The notes under the pieces are model-generated. The model did not search any database. It saw only the letters and a program-made list of their open reading frames with translations, and was not told the origin of the DNA. A stretch of 64,000 nucleotides of DNA from Altererythrobacter sp. GTDB taxonomy: Bacteria > Pseudomonadota > Alphaproteobacteria > Sphingomonadales > Sphingomonadaceae. Location of the stretch: NCBI GenBank assembly GCA_016793865.1, contig JAEULJ010000001.1:620001-684000 (forward strand), read 5' to 3'. How positions within the stretch are numbered: position 1 is the stretch's first letter; every line of letters starts with the position of its first letter. Of the stretch, positions 54,813 through 63,800 are shown in pieces. The translations under genes were made by a program, and so were the position numbers.

Positions 54813-55607
54813 TTGAACATTCCCTATTGGCATGTCGATGCCTTCGCCACCCGCACCTTCGCGGGCAATCAGGCGGCGGTGATGCCGCTGGAGCAATGGC
54901 TGCCTGACGCGACGCTACTCGCCATCGCGGCGGAGAATCTCTTCGCCGAGACGGCCTTTGTGGTGCGTGACGAGACCGGGGCGGCGGACTGGGAGCTGCG
55001 CTGGTTCACCCCGGCCGAGGAAGTTCGGCTGTGCGGCCACGCCACGCTGGCGAGCGGTCATGTCCTGCTGACGCGGGACGGTGGCAAGCGCGTGACCTTC
55101 CGCACCCGGCTGTCGGACTTGCTGGAGGTGACGACGCAAGGTTCCGGCTATGCCGTCGCCCTGCCCGCGATCCCCACCGAGCGGGTGGAGCCGGGCGGTG
55201 CGGCGGCGCTGCTCGGTGGCTCGCCAACAGAGGTCTGGCGCAACCCCCTGGGCTATGAGGTCTTCCTTTATCCGGACGAAGCCGCGATCCGCGCGCTCGA
55301 CCCGGATCTGCGCGGGTTGGCGAAGCTGGGGAACACGCTGTTCATCTGCACCGCCCCGGGCACGCGGAGCGATATCGTCAGCCGGGTGTTCGTGCCGGGC
55401 GGCGGGGTGGACGAAGACCCGGTAACCGGCGCCGCCCATGCGACGCTCGCCCCGTTCTGGGCTCCGCGGCTGGGCCGGGCCAGCTTCACCGCGCATCAGG
55501 CGTCCCGGCGCGGTGGCGATCTCGCCTGCCGCCTCGATGGCGAGCGGGTGTGGCTCGAGGGCGGCTGCGTCACCGTGGTGGAAGGCCGCTTCTACCTCGC
55601 CGGATAG
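54813..55607 (+). CDS. PhzF-family isomerase
   Basis: 264 residues from TTG 54813, preceded by AGGAGGA. DAP-epimerase-like two-domain fold: YWHVDAFATRTFAGNQAAV, AENLFAETAFVV (catalytic Glu), LRWFTPAEEVRLCGHATLA and VDEDPVTGAAHATLAPFW. Length and motifs match housekeeping PhzF proteins whose substrate is unknown. It lies 25 bases after pdxH, likely co-transcribed; its stop overlaps the serine hydrolase gene by 16 bases. Confidence 0.9.
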   Translation: MNIPYWHVDAFATRTFAGNQAAVMPLEQWLPDATLLAIAAENLFAETAFVVRDETGAADWELRWFTPAEEVRLCGHATLASGHVLLTRDGGKRVTFRTRLSDLLEVTTQGSGYAVALPAIPTERVEPGGAAALLGGSPTEVWRNPLGYEVFLYPDEAAIRALDPDLRGLAKLGNTLFICTAPGTRSDIVSRVFVPGGGVDEDPVTGAAHATLAPFWAPRLGRASFTAHQASRRGGDLACRLDGERVWLEGGCVTVVEGRFYLAG

Positions 55608-56728
55608 AGCGCGAGCAGATCGGCCAGCCTCGGCATCAGCGCCTGTCGCTGGGGCCCGTCCGAATGACCGAGCCGTACGACGGTCAGCCCCTGCGTGGGC
55701 GAGACCAGCACATATTGCCCCATGTGGCCGATCAGGGCGAACAGCGAGTGTGGCGCGCGATCTGGGAACAGCGGGCTTTCGCCCTGACCCGCGGCAACCG
55801 GCCGGTTGAGCCAAGTCTGGAAGCCATATTGCGGGCTCCTAGGACTGGGCGTCACCATCTGCTCGACCCACTGGCGCGGTACCAGCTGTGTGCCCCTGTA
55901 GGCGCCCTTGTTCCGCAAGAGCTCGCCGATCCGCGCGTAATCGCGCGCCGTGGCGTGCATCAGGCTGCCGCCGATCAGCGTGCCCGAGGCATCGAACTCC
56001 GGCACCACGCTGCGCATCCCCAGCGGCTCGAACAGGCGCGCATGGAGATAATCGGCCACCGCGGCCCGGCGGGTTTCGGGGTCGCTGCTGCCGTCGGTCA
56101 GAACCCGGGCGGCGATGTCCGCCAGGATCACCGTGGTGTTGCTGGAATATTCGAAGCGCGCGCCCGGCTCCGTCTCCAGCGGCTGCTCCTCGGCCCATTT
56201 CGCCATATTGTCGCGCCCGTCGAGGAACAGCATCCGCACCTCGCTGCTCTGCGCCGGCACCGGACCGGCCTCGGTATGGTCGAGGCCCGCACGCATCTGG
56301 AGCAGATGGCGCAGCGTTATCCCGGCGCGCGGGTCTCCGGGCCGCTGCCACAACGGGATCGGGGCCGGATCGTCGAGCGCGAGACGGCCATCGGCCACCA
56401 GCATCCCGATCATCACCGCCGTGATCGTCTTGGCCATCGACCAGCTCACGAAGCGGGTATCCCGGCTGTAACCCGCGCCATAGCGTTCCGCGGCGATGCG
56501 GCCACCGGACATCACCACAAGCGCGCGGGTTTCCCCCACGCCCGCATCGGCGAAAAGCGTGTCGACGGCGCGGGCCAATTCCTCGCGCGGGGCGCCCGGA
56601 TCGCCCGTAACCGCCGAAAGCGCCTGTGGGCTCAGCGGCGGCGGTTCGCTCGACTGGGGGGCACCACAGCCGGCAAGGCTTGAGGCCAGCGCCAGCGCAA
56701 GGGTAAGAGGGCGGAGCGGAACTGCCAT
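55592..56728 (-). CDS. Class C beta-lactamase-like serine hydrolase (lipoprotein)
   Basis: 378 residues from ATG 56728 (GAGGGG at six bases). Lipobox SLAGCG (Cys near 22). The nucleophile is in SWSMAKT (SxxK); the Tyr is in FEYSSNTTVIL, in the YSS form of esterases and 6-aminohexanoate hydrolases; a HMGQY element takes the KTG place. It is therefore more likely an esterase or amide hydrolase than a true beta-lactamase. It would be anchored in the envelope. Confidence 0.88.
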   Translation of the reverse strand: MAVPLRPLTLALALASSLAGCGAPQSSEPPPLSPQALSAVTGDPGAPREELARAVDTLFADAGVGETRALVVMSGGRIAAERYGAGYSRDTRFVSWSMAKTITAVMIGMLVADGRLALDDPAPIPLWQRPGDPRAGITLRHLLQMRAGLDHTEAGPVPAQSSEVRMLFLDGRDNMAKWAEEQPLETEPGARFEYSSNTTVILADIAARVLTDGSSDPETRRAAVADYLHARLFEPLGMRSVVPEFDASGTLIGGSLMHATARDYARIGELLRNKGAYRGTQLVPRQWVEQMVTPSPRSPQYGFQTWLNRPVAAGQGESPLFPDRAPHSLFALIGHMGQYVLVSPTQGLTVVRLGHSDGPQRQALMPRLADLLALYPAR

Positions 56729-56757
56729 CCGCATCCCCTCGCACGGAGATTTCGAGC

Positions 56758-57111
56758 TTGGCAAATGCAAAATCCCGGCGCCGGTCGCGGGTCGTGCTGA
56801 TCGTGCTGCTGCTGGCCGTGCTGGCACTAGCGGCGCTGTGGGTCTCGCCATGGGGGGAACGCCTGCGCGGCGACGCCGTGGCCGGCAGCGCCTATGGCGC
56901 GCGCGTGGCCTGCTCGTGCCGCTTCGTGGCGGGGCGGAGCATGGAGGACTGCCGCAAGGACAAGCTCGCCGGAATGGGGATGATCTCGCTGTCGGAAGAT
57001 GCCGAGACCAGGAGCGTGACGGCCGGCGTGCCGCTGATCGCGCGCGAGACGGCGCGCTTCCGCAACGGCTATGGCTGCGTGCTCGAGGAACGGGGCGCCA
57101 GGGGCGACTGA
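56758..57111 (+). CDS. Conserved membrane-anchored protein of unknown function
   Basis: 117 residues from TTG 56758 (GGAG nine bases ahead). One N-terminal helix (VVLIVLLLAVLALAALWV) after a basic lead, then a periplasmic domain with four cysteines: VACSCRFVAGRSMEDCRKDKL and GYGCVLEE. This Cys pattern recurs in sphingomonad proteins next to serine hydrolases, and the gene is divergent from one here with a 29-base gap. Function unknown. Confidence 0.7.
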   Translation: MANAKSRRRSRVVLIVLLLAVLALAALWVSPWGERLRGDAVAGSAYGARVACSCRFVAGRSMEDCRKDKLAGMGMISLSEDAETRSVTAGVPLIARETARFRNGYGCVLEERGARGD

Positions 57112-57119
57112 GGAGGCCT

Positions 57120-58322
57120 TCAGAGCGGCGGCGGGGGTATCTGCGCAAATATCCCGGCGCGCTCGGTGTCGGCGATCCAGCCGCCGCCCACCACCCGCTC
57201 GCCCGCATAGAGCACCGCCGCCTGGCCCGGCGCGACGCCGAATTCGGGCTGCGCGAAGCGGATCGTCACCGGCGCGCCATCGCCCAGCGGGCCTTCGAGG
57301 GTAACCGGCACCGGCCTGGCCAGGCTTCGCACCCGCGCCGTCAGCGTGGTGGAGGGCAAGGGGCCGATGCGGTTGGTTTCGATCAGGCGCGCCGATGCGA
57401 CCGCCAGCATCCGCTTCGGCCCCACCAGAACCCGCGCCCCCGGGGCGTCCACGCCCACCACATAGAGCGGCTCCGGCTGCCCGCCGATCTCCAGCCCGCG
57501 CCGCTGCCCCACGGTGAAGTGGATGATGCCCCTGTGCTCGCCCAGCCGCTCGCCCGTTTCCGCGTGCACGATATCGCCGGGGCGGGCGCTCTCGGGGCGC
57601 AGCGCGCGCACGATCCGGGCATAGTCGCCGTCGGGGACGAAGCAGATGTCCTGGCTGTCGGGCTTGGCGGCGTTTCGCAGGCCCGCCGCCTCCGCAAGCT
57701 GGCGCACCTCCGGCTTGGGCAGCCCACCCAGCGGGAAACGCAGGAAGGCGAGTTGGTCCTCGGTGGTGTTGGCGAGAAAATAGGACTGGTCGCGCGCCGG
57801 ATCGAGCGCGCGGTGAAGCTCCGGCCCGGCGCTCCCCACCACCCGGCGGACATAATGCCCGGTGGCGAGGCAATCGGCCCCCAGATCGCGCGCCATGCGC
57901 AACAGATCGGTGAACTTGGGCCCCATATTGCAGCGGATGCAGGGGACCGGGGTGCGCCCTGCCGCATAATCGTCCGCGAACTGCTCCACCACCTCCTCGC
58001 GAAAGGCGCTTTCATGGTCGAACACGTAATGCGCCATGCCCAGTCCGTCGGCCACCGCCCGCGCGTCGCGAATGTCGTCGCCGGCGCAGCAGGCGCCCTT
58101 GCGCCCCGAGGCCGCGCCGTAATCGTAGAGCTGGAGGGTAATGCCGATCGCCTCCGCTCCGCTCGCCGCGGCCAGCGCCGCGACCACCGAGCTGTCGACC
58201 CCGCCCGACATGGCGACGACGATGCGGCACTCGGGCGCGGGGCGCGGAAGGTCGAACAGCGCGGCGGCCGCCAGCGCGTCGCCCGGTCCGCCCGGCCGGG
58301 TCAGGAGGGGAGCGTCCGCCAT
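57120..58322 (-). CDS. mnmA: tRNA-specific 2-thiouridylase MnmA
   Basis: 400 residues. PP-loop [17 protein letters not shown], first catalytic Cys in IRCNMGPKF, second in [12 protein letters not shown], then DYARI and a beta-barrel C-terminal domain. It puts sulfur at the 2-position of the wobble uridine of Lys, Glu and Gln tRNAs. The N-terminal extension of about 34 residues before the PP-loop is longer than in E. coli; ATG 58322 is the best start. Confidence 0.95.
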   Translation of the reverse strand: MADAPLLTRPGGPGDALAAAALFDLPRPAPECRIVVAMSGGVDSSVVAALAAASGAEAIGITLQLYDYGAASGRKGACCAGDDIRDARAVADGLGMAHYVFDHESAFREEVVEQFADDYAAGRTPVPCIRCNMGPKFTDLLRMARDLGADCLATGHYVRRVVGSAGPELHRALDPARDQSYFLANTTEDQLAFLRFPLGGLPKPEVRQLAEAAGLRNAAKPDSQDICFVPDGDYARIVRALRPESARPGDIVHAETGERLGEHRGIIHFTVGQRRGLEIGGQPEPLYVVGVDAPGARVLVGPKRMLAVASARLIETNRIGPLPSTTLTARVRSLARPVPVTLEGPLGDGAPVTIRFAQPEFGVAPGQAAVLYAGERVVGGGWIADTERAGIFAQIPPPPL

Positions 58323-58437
58323 GCGCGCGCCCATAGCCCCGCCCGCGCGCTAAGGCCAGCCGGCCCCCCTTGGTCGCGGTCAACATGGCCGGAATCGAAC
58401 CGCCGGATGCTTCACACAGTGTTTACCACACGCCCTT

Positions 58438-58746
58438 ATGAGCGGTGGGATGTTCGAGGGCCCACTCCCCGCCGCGCGCCCAGCCGGCAGCGATGAATCG
58501 CCGATCCTGCGGCAGTTGCGCTGGACGGATCTGGTCGCGCGCATCGCCGCCACGCGCGACATGCGATCGGCGGGTCCCATGGCGATCGACGAACCGAACG
58601 CCAGCTTCGCCGCATTCCATCGCGACGACGAGCAACAAGGTGAAGGTGCCGTTAACCGTGATGCTTTAAGCCATGGCAAATTGGCGCGGCTAGTTGGACG
58701 GGAAGCCGCGAATTCTTCGGGCGACGGCGACCGAGAGACACAATGA
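58438..58746 (+). CDS. Small conserved hypothetical protein upstream of sciP
   Basis: 102 residues: MSGGMFEGPLPAARP, then a probable short helical domain ILRQLRWTDLVARIAATRDMR and a hydrophilic Asn/Ser-rich end. No family named. Evidence that it is real: its stop overlaps the sciP start as ATGA, and the LRWTDLVARIAATRDLR-type helix is seen in other sphingomonads. It could be a regulator or simply a leader gene for sciP. Confidence 0.6.
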   Translation: MSGGMFEGPLPAARPAGSDESPILRQLRWTDLVARIAATRDMRSAGPMAIDEPNASFAAFHRDDEQQGEGAVNRDALSHGKLARLVGREAANSSGDGDRETQ

Positions 58747-59042
58747 TCGAGAACCAGCAGATTCGGCCGGCGCAGGTCATCGGCCCTCTGGGCGAAGCCT
58801 TGACCCTGGCCGACCTCCCGCCACCCAACACCCGCCGATGGGTGGTGCGCCGCAAGGCCGAGGTCGTGGCGGCGGTAAACGGCGGGCTGCTCAGCATCGA
58901 CGAGGTGCTGGAGCGCTACGGCCTGACTCTGGAGGAGTTCGCCTCCTGGCAACGCGCCGTCGATCGCTCCGGAATGCAGGGGCTGCGCGTCACCCGAATC
59001 CAGCACTACCGCGACCTATACGAGCGCCAGCTCAAGTACTGA
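58743..59042 (+). CDS. sciP: SciP-like DUF1153 regulator (CtrA inhibitor)
   Basis: 99 residues. The DUF1153 core is complete: RVIGPLGE-type QVIGPLGEALTLADLPPPNTRRWVVRRKAEVVAAVNGG in parts, with helix-turn-helix LLSIDEVLERYGLTLEEFASWQRAVD and GLRVTRIQHYR. In Caulobacter SciP binds the master regulator CtrA and blocks transcription of its targets. The gene is translationally coupled to the small gene before it. Confidence 0.92.
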   Translation: MIENQQIRPAQVIGPLGEALTLADLPPPNTRRWVVRRKAEVVAAVNGGLLSIDEVLERYGLTLEEFASWQRAVDRSGMQGLRVTRIQHYRDLYERQLKY

Positions 59043-59176
59043 TCCCGCCAGCCTGCGGGAACTTCTTGCCCTGCCACGCGATTTCGTGTCATCCCCGTTC
59101 ACCTTGGGGAACCGCCTCCGACCGTCGCCCGTTTCTGGGTACCGGGATAAAGGGCGGCAAACAGGAGGAGTGTGAC

Positions 59177-59443
59177 ATGGGCTGGATTATCGCAATCATC
59201 GTGGGCGGCGTTGCGGGCTGGCTTGCAAGCCTGGTCATGGCGCGTGACGCGTCGATGGGCATTTTTCTGAACATCGTGGTCGGCATTATCGGCGCGGTGG
59301 TCGGCAATCTTCTCGCCGGGCCGCTGTTCGGTATCGACACCACCATCCAGACGTTCAACCTTCCGGGCTTCCTCGTCGCCATCGTGGGCGCGATCGTCCT
59401 GCTCGGCATCGTGAACCTGGTACAGCGCGGTCGCGTTCGCTAG
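59177..59443 (+). CDS. GlsB/YeaQ/YmgE-family small membrane protein
   Basis: 88 residues, three membrane helices, Gly-rich: WIIAIIVGGVAGWLASLVM, GIFLNIVVGIIGAVVGNLLAG and FLVAIVGAIVLLGIVNLVQR. It belongs to the transglycosylase-associated/GlsB stress-response family of unknown mechanism. AGGAGG lies 10 bases ahead of ATG 59177, and a clear terminator follows, so it is probably a single-gene unit. Confidence 0.9.
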   Translation: MGWIIAIIVGGVAGWLASLVMARDASMGIFLNIVVGIIGAVVGNLLAGPLFGIDTTIQTFNLPGFLVAIVGAIVLLGIVNLVQRGRVR

Positions 59444-59470
59444 AACGGGATTGCCCGCAGAAAGTGGAGA

Positions 59471-59496
59471 AGGGCGGCCGTTGCGCCGCCCTTTTT
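59471..59496 (+). terminator. Intrinsic terminator after the GlsB/YeaQ gene
   Basis: AGGGCGGC (59471-59478) pairs perfectly with GCCGCCCT (59485-59492), loop CGTTGC, followed by TTTTTCG. It lies 28 bases after the stop codon. The rest of the gap up to the efflux adaptor (to 59666) presumably holds its promoter; no strong hexamers are seen. Confidence 0.85.
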
Positions 59497-59666
59497 CGTT
59501 CCGCGTCATTTATTCCCGCAATGTTGCTTGTCCGCCACGATCATTCCCCGGTCGAGTGACCGATTGCTCTTGGAATGACGGAAGGCTAGTGCCGCCTGAT
59601 GGTTGCCGCCTGTCCCGCTGAGCTGCGGGCCACGGGCGGACAGAGTTTTCCGGGGCGGCACGAGAC

Positions 59667-60851
59667 ATGAACTACGAGACCTCCGTTACCGCGGATCAGC
59701 AGGACGCCCTGCGCGGACATCCGGACTCCGACGAATCGCCGCGCTCGCGCCGGAAGTGGATTATCGCGGGCATCGCGGTGCTTCTGGCGGCGATCGGCGC
59801 ATATTTCTTCTTCGTACGGAGCGGCGCGGAAGCGACCCCGTCGGCGGCGGACTCGCAGCTTCCGGTTGTCACGGTCATTGCTCCGGGACGCGCCACGATC
59901 GAAGGCACGATCTCGGCCACCGGAACGATCGCCGCGCGGCGCGAAATCCCCGTGGGCGTGGTCGGCGAAGGCGGTCGTGTCGTTTCGGTGACCGTGGACC
60001 AGGGTAGCTGGGTGCGCCAGGGCCAGGTGCTGGTGGCCATCGACCGATCGGTCCAGAACCAGCAGGCGAGCGGCGCGGCGGCGCAGGTCGGCGTCGCCAG
60101 GGCCGACGCCAATCTCGCCCAGGCCAATCTCGATCGCGCGCTCAAGCTCGTCGATCGCGGCTTCATCTCCAAGGCCGATGTCGATCGCCTTACCGCCACC
60201 CGCGACGGCGCCGTCGCCCGGATGCGGGTGGCCGAAGCTTCGCTGCGCGAGCTTCAGGCGCGCAACGCCCGGCTGAACATCGTCGCCCCCACCTCCGGCC
60301 TCATCCTCACTCGCGCGGTCGAACCGGGGCAGACGGTCGGAGCGGGATCGCAAGCCCTTCTGACCATGGCGCTCGACGGCCAGCTGGAACTGCTGGCCAG
60401 GCTGGGCGAGGAGGATCTCGCCAAGATCGCGGTGGGCACCCCGGTCACGGTCACTCCGGTGGGCATGGACCGCAGCTTTGCCGGCCAGGTGTGGCAGATC
60501 CAGCCGACAATCGACCCGCAGACGCGCCAGGGCACGGCCCGCGTGGCGCTCGCCTACGCCGCCGGCCTCAGGCCAGGCGGCTTTGCCAGCGCTGTGATCA
60601 ACTCCGGCACCGTGGTCGCGCCCGTTCTTCCCGAAAGCGCCATCATGTCCGATGGCAAGGGCAACTACGTCTATATTCTGGACGCCGGCGACAAGGTGGT
60701 CCGCCGCGACGTGACCACCGGGCTCGTCAGCGAGCGCGGCATTGCGATCATCGGGGGGTTGAGCGGCCAGGAGCGCGTGGTGCTGCGCGCGGGCGGCTTC
60801 CTCAACCCGGGCGAGAAGGTGAAGCCGAAGCTTGGCAAGATCGAGCGGTAA
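59667..60851 (+). CDS. RND efflux periplasmic adaptor subunit
   Basis: 394 residues. A short cytoplasmic N-terminus rich in Asp/Ser, one membrane helix (WIIAGIAVLLAAIGAYFFFV), then the membrane-fusion protein pattern: GTIAARREIPVGVVGEGGRV, VDQGSWVRQGQVLVAID (lipoyl half), a helical hairpin (about 115-190), LNIVAPTSGLILTRAVEPGQTV, and a beta-barrel plus membrane-proximal domain. It links the inner-membrane pump to an outer-membrane channel, not present in the window. Confidence 0.93.
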   Translation: MNYETSVTADQQDALRGHPDSDESPRSRRKWIIAGIAVLLAAIGAYFFFVRSGAEATPSAADSQLPVVTVIAPGRATIEGTISATGTIAARREIPVGVVGEGGRVVSVTVDQGSWVRQGQVLVAIDRSVQNQQASGAAAQVGVARADANLAQANLDRALKLVDRGFISKADVDRLTATRDGAVARMRVAEASLRELQARNARLNIVAPTSGLILTRAVEPGQTVGAGSQALLTMALDGQLELLARLGEEDLAKIAVGTPVTVTPVGMDRSFAGQVWQIQPTIDPQTRQGTARVALAYAAGLRPGGFASAVINSGTVVAPVLPESAIMSDGKGNYVYILDAGDKVVRRDVTTGLVSERGIAIIGGLSGQERVVLRAGGFLNPGEKVKPKLGKIER

Positions 60852-60858
60852 TCACACG

Positions 60859-63800
60859 ATGAGCCTGCGTAACATCTCCGCCTGGTCGATCCGGAACCCC
60901 ATCATACCGATGGTCCTGTTCACGGGCCTCCTGTTCGCGGGTTTCCTCAGCTTCATGCGGATGAGCGTCCAGAACGACCCGGACATCGAGTTCGGCGTCG
61001 TCGTGGCCTCGATCTCGCAGCCCGGGGCCGCGCCAAGCGAGATCTACACGCAGATCACCGAAAAGGTGGAAAGCGCGATCTCCTCGGTGGAGGGGGTGGA
61101 CGTCATCTCAAGCACGGCGTCGGAAGGCAGTTCGACGACGACGATCAACTTCGAGATCGGCGAGGACATCAATGTCGCCGTCAACGAGGTGAAGGCAGCG
61201 GTCGACCAGATCCGCGGCGACCTTCCCGAGGGCATCCTCGAGCCTCGGGTGTTCAAGGTGAACACATCGAGCAACGATATCGTCAACTTCGCGGTGACTG
61301 CCGACGACATGACGATGGAGCAGCTGAGCTGGTTTACTGACGATGTGGTGACCAAGCGGCTGATGGCGGTGCCCGGCGTCGGCGCGGCCTCGCGGCGTGG
61401 TGGGGTGGACCGCGAGATTCGCGTGACCCTCGATCCTGCACGAATGCAGGCGCTTGGAGTCACGGCGGCGCAGATCAACATCGCGCTGCGCCAGACCAAT
61501 GTGGACGCCGGCGGCGGTCAGGCGGAAATCGCGGGTTCGCGCCAGTCCGTCCGCGTGCTTGGCAACGCCACCAGCGCCTATCAGCTCGGCCAGCAGCAGA
61601 TCGCGCTGGGCGGCGGGCGGACGGTCAAGCTCAGCGATGTCGCCAATGTTACCGACGGGGCGAGCGAAATCCGCAACATCGCCAAGGTCGATGGTCGTCC
61701 GGTGGTCACTTTCGGCATCCAGCGCGCACGCGGGGAATCGGACGTCGATGTCTACGACGCTTCGCTGAAAGCGCTGGACGAGATCAAGGCCCAGAATCCC
61801 GGCATCGGCTTCACCGAGCTGTTCAACTCCGTCACCTACACCAAGGATCAATACGAAAGCTCGATGGCGGCCATGATCGAGGGCGCGATCCTGGCGGTTG
61901 TCGTGGTCTTCTTCTTCCTGCGCGACTGGCGCGCGACCATCATCTCGGCCATCGCCATCCCTCTGTCCGCCATTCCGACGTTTTGGTTCATGGACATGCT
62001 CGGCTTCAGCCTCAACGGCATGAGCCTGCTTGCGCTCGGCCTTGTCGCGGGCGTGTTGGTCGACGACGCGATCGTGGAGATCGAGAACATCGTGCGCCAC
62101 ATGCGAATGGGCAAGACCGCCTACCAGGCGAGCATCGACGCGGCGGACGAGATCGGCATCGCGGTGGTGGCGACCACCTTCTCGATCGCCGCGGTGTTCC
62201 TGCCCGTCGGGCTGATGCCGGGCGTCGCGGGCCAGTTCTTCAAGAACTTCGGACTGACGGTCGTGGCGGCGGTGCTGATGAGCCTGGCGGTGGCGCGCAT
62301 GATCACGCCGCTGATGGCCGCCTATTTCATGCGCGAGCATGGCGAGGAACCGCATGCGGACGGGCCGTGGATGCAGCGCTACACACGCGTCCTGAGGTGG
62401 TCGATCGACCGCAGCAAGGCGGTAGCCTATCGCGAACGCACCATCCGCGAGCGCGGCCGGGTCGGCATTCTGCGCCGGATCAAGGCGCGTTTCCTCGATC
62501 ATCGCATCTGGATCATGGGCGTTGGGCTCGCGTCCTTCGTGCTCACCATCGTGATGTTCGTCGTCACGCCCATGCAGTTTTTCCCGAACACCAACCTAGA
62601 TTTCAGCATGGTCCGCATCGAGATGGTGCCGGGCACCACGTTGAAGCAGACCGAGGAGGTGTCGGACCGCGTCGCCGCGCTGCTGGCCGAGGAGCAGGAG
62701 GTCGAGACGATCCTCCAGCGCGTAGGCGAGGGCAGCGGCTCGATGTATGTCACCCTCCGCGACGACCGGGTCCGCAAGAGCCAGCAGTTCGAGCGCGAGG
62801 TGGTGGGCAAGTTCCAGCAGATCCCGGATGCGCGGGTCAACTTCCAGCAAATGCAGCAGGGCCCTCCGGGAGGCTCCGGCCGGGATATCTCGGTGATGCT
62901 GTCGGGCAGCGATCCGGCCTTGCTGGATCGTACCGCGCTGCAGCTCGTCGAGGAGATGAAGGGGCTCGCCTCCGTTCGTCTGCCCCGGGTGGAGGCCGAT
63001 CTTCAGCGACCGGAGCTCATCATCACCCCCCGGACCGACCTCGCCGCGTCGCTGGGTGTGACCACGGCCGCCTTGAGCCAGGCCATACGCGTCGCCACCA
63101 TCGGCGAGATCGATCAGAACGCGGCAAAGTTCTCGCTGTCCGACCGGCAGGTGCCGATCCGCGTGATGCTGCCCGAGCAGTCTCGCAGCAGCCTCTCGAC
63201 CATCCAGAACCTTCCGGTGCCGACAGCCGCGGGTGGATCGGTGCCGCTATCGCGCGTGGCGGATATTCGCTTCGGCGCCGGCCCGACCTCGATCCAGAGC
63301 TATGACCGGATGCGGCGGGTCTATATCGGTGCGGATCTCGCACCCAAGATCGATCTGGCCGTCGCCAATGAGCAGATCGCGAAGCTTCCGCTGATGAACA
63401 ACCTGCCCCCCGGGGTCAGCAACACCAAGGCGGGGTCCGAGCGCTTTCTGGACGAGCTGATGCGCGACTTCGGCATTGCGCTCGCCACGGGCATCCTGTC
63501 GGTCTTCGCGGTTCTGGTGCTGCTCTATCGCCGGCTGATGAGCCCGCTGGTCAACATGGGCTCGCTGTTACTGGCGCCTCTGGGCGGACTCCTCGCCTTG
63601 AAACTCCTGGGTCAGCCGATCTCCCTGCCGGTGTTCATCGGCATCCTCATGCTGTTCGGAATCGTGGCCAAGAACTCCATTCTTCTGGTCGATTTCGCGC
63701 TCGAGGAAATGGACCGCGGCAAGACCCGCTTCGAAGCGATCGTCGAGGCCGGGCAGAAGCGCGCCCAGCCGATCGTGATGACCACGGTGGCGATGACCGC

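Noticed and set aside
58383..58440. tRNA-like 3' end on the minus strand (GGTTCGATTCCGGCC) with an upstream CTCATAA resembling a Met anticodon loop
   Set aside because: The T-stem has a G-G mismatch, acceptor arms do not pair properly and no D arm or normal anticodon stem can be drawn. At most a decayed fragment; probably chance.
58653..58672. Two TTAA half-sites before sciP as a possible CtrA site
   Set aside because: The spacing is 10 bases instead of 7, and it lies inside the preceding coding region.
61108..62502. 464-codon minus-strand frame inside the RND pump gene
   Set aside because: Antisense shadow of the transporter, with no start signal or motif.
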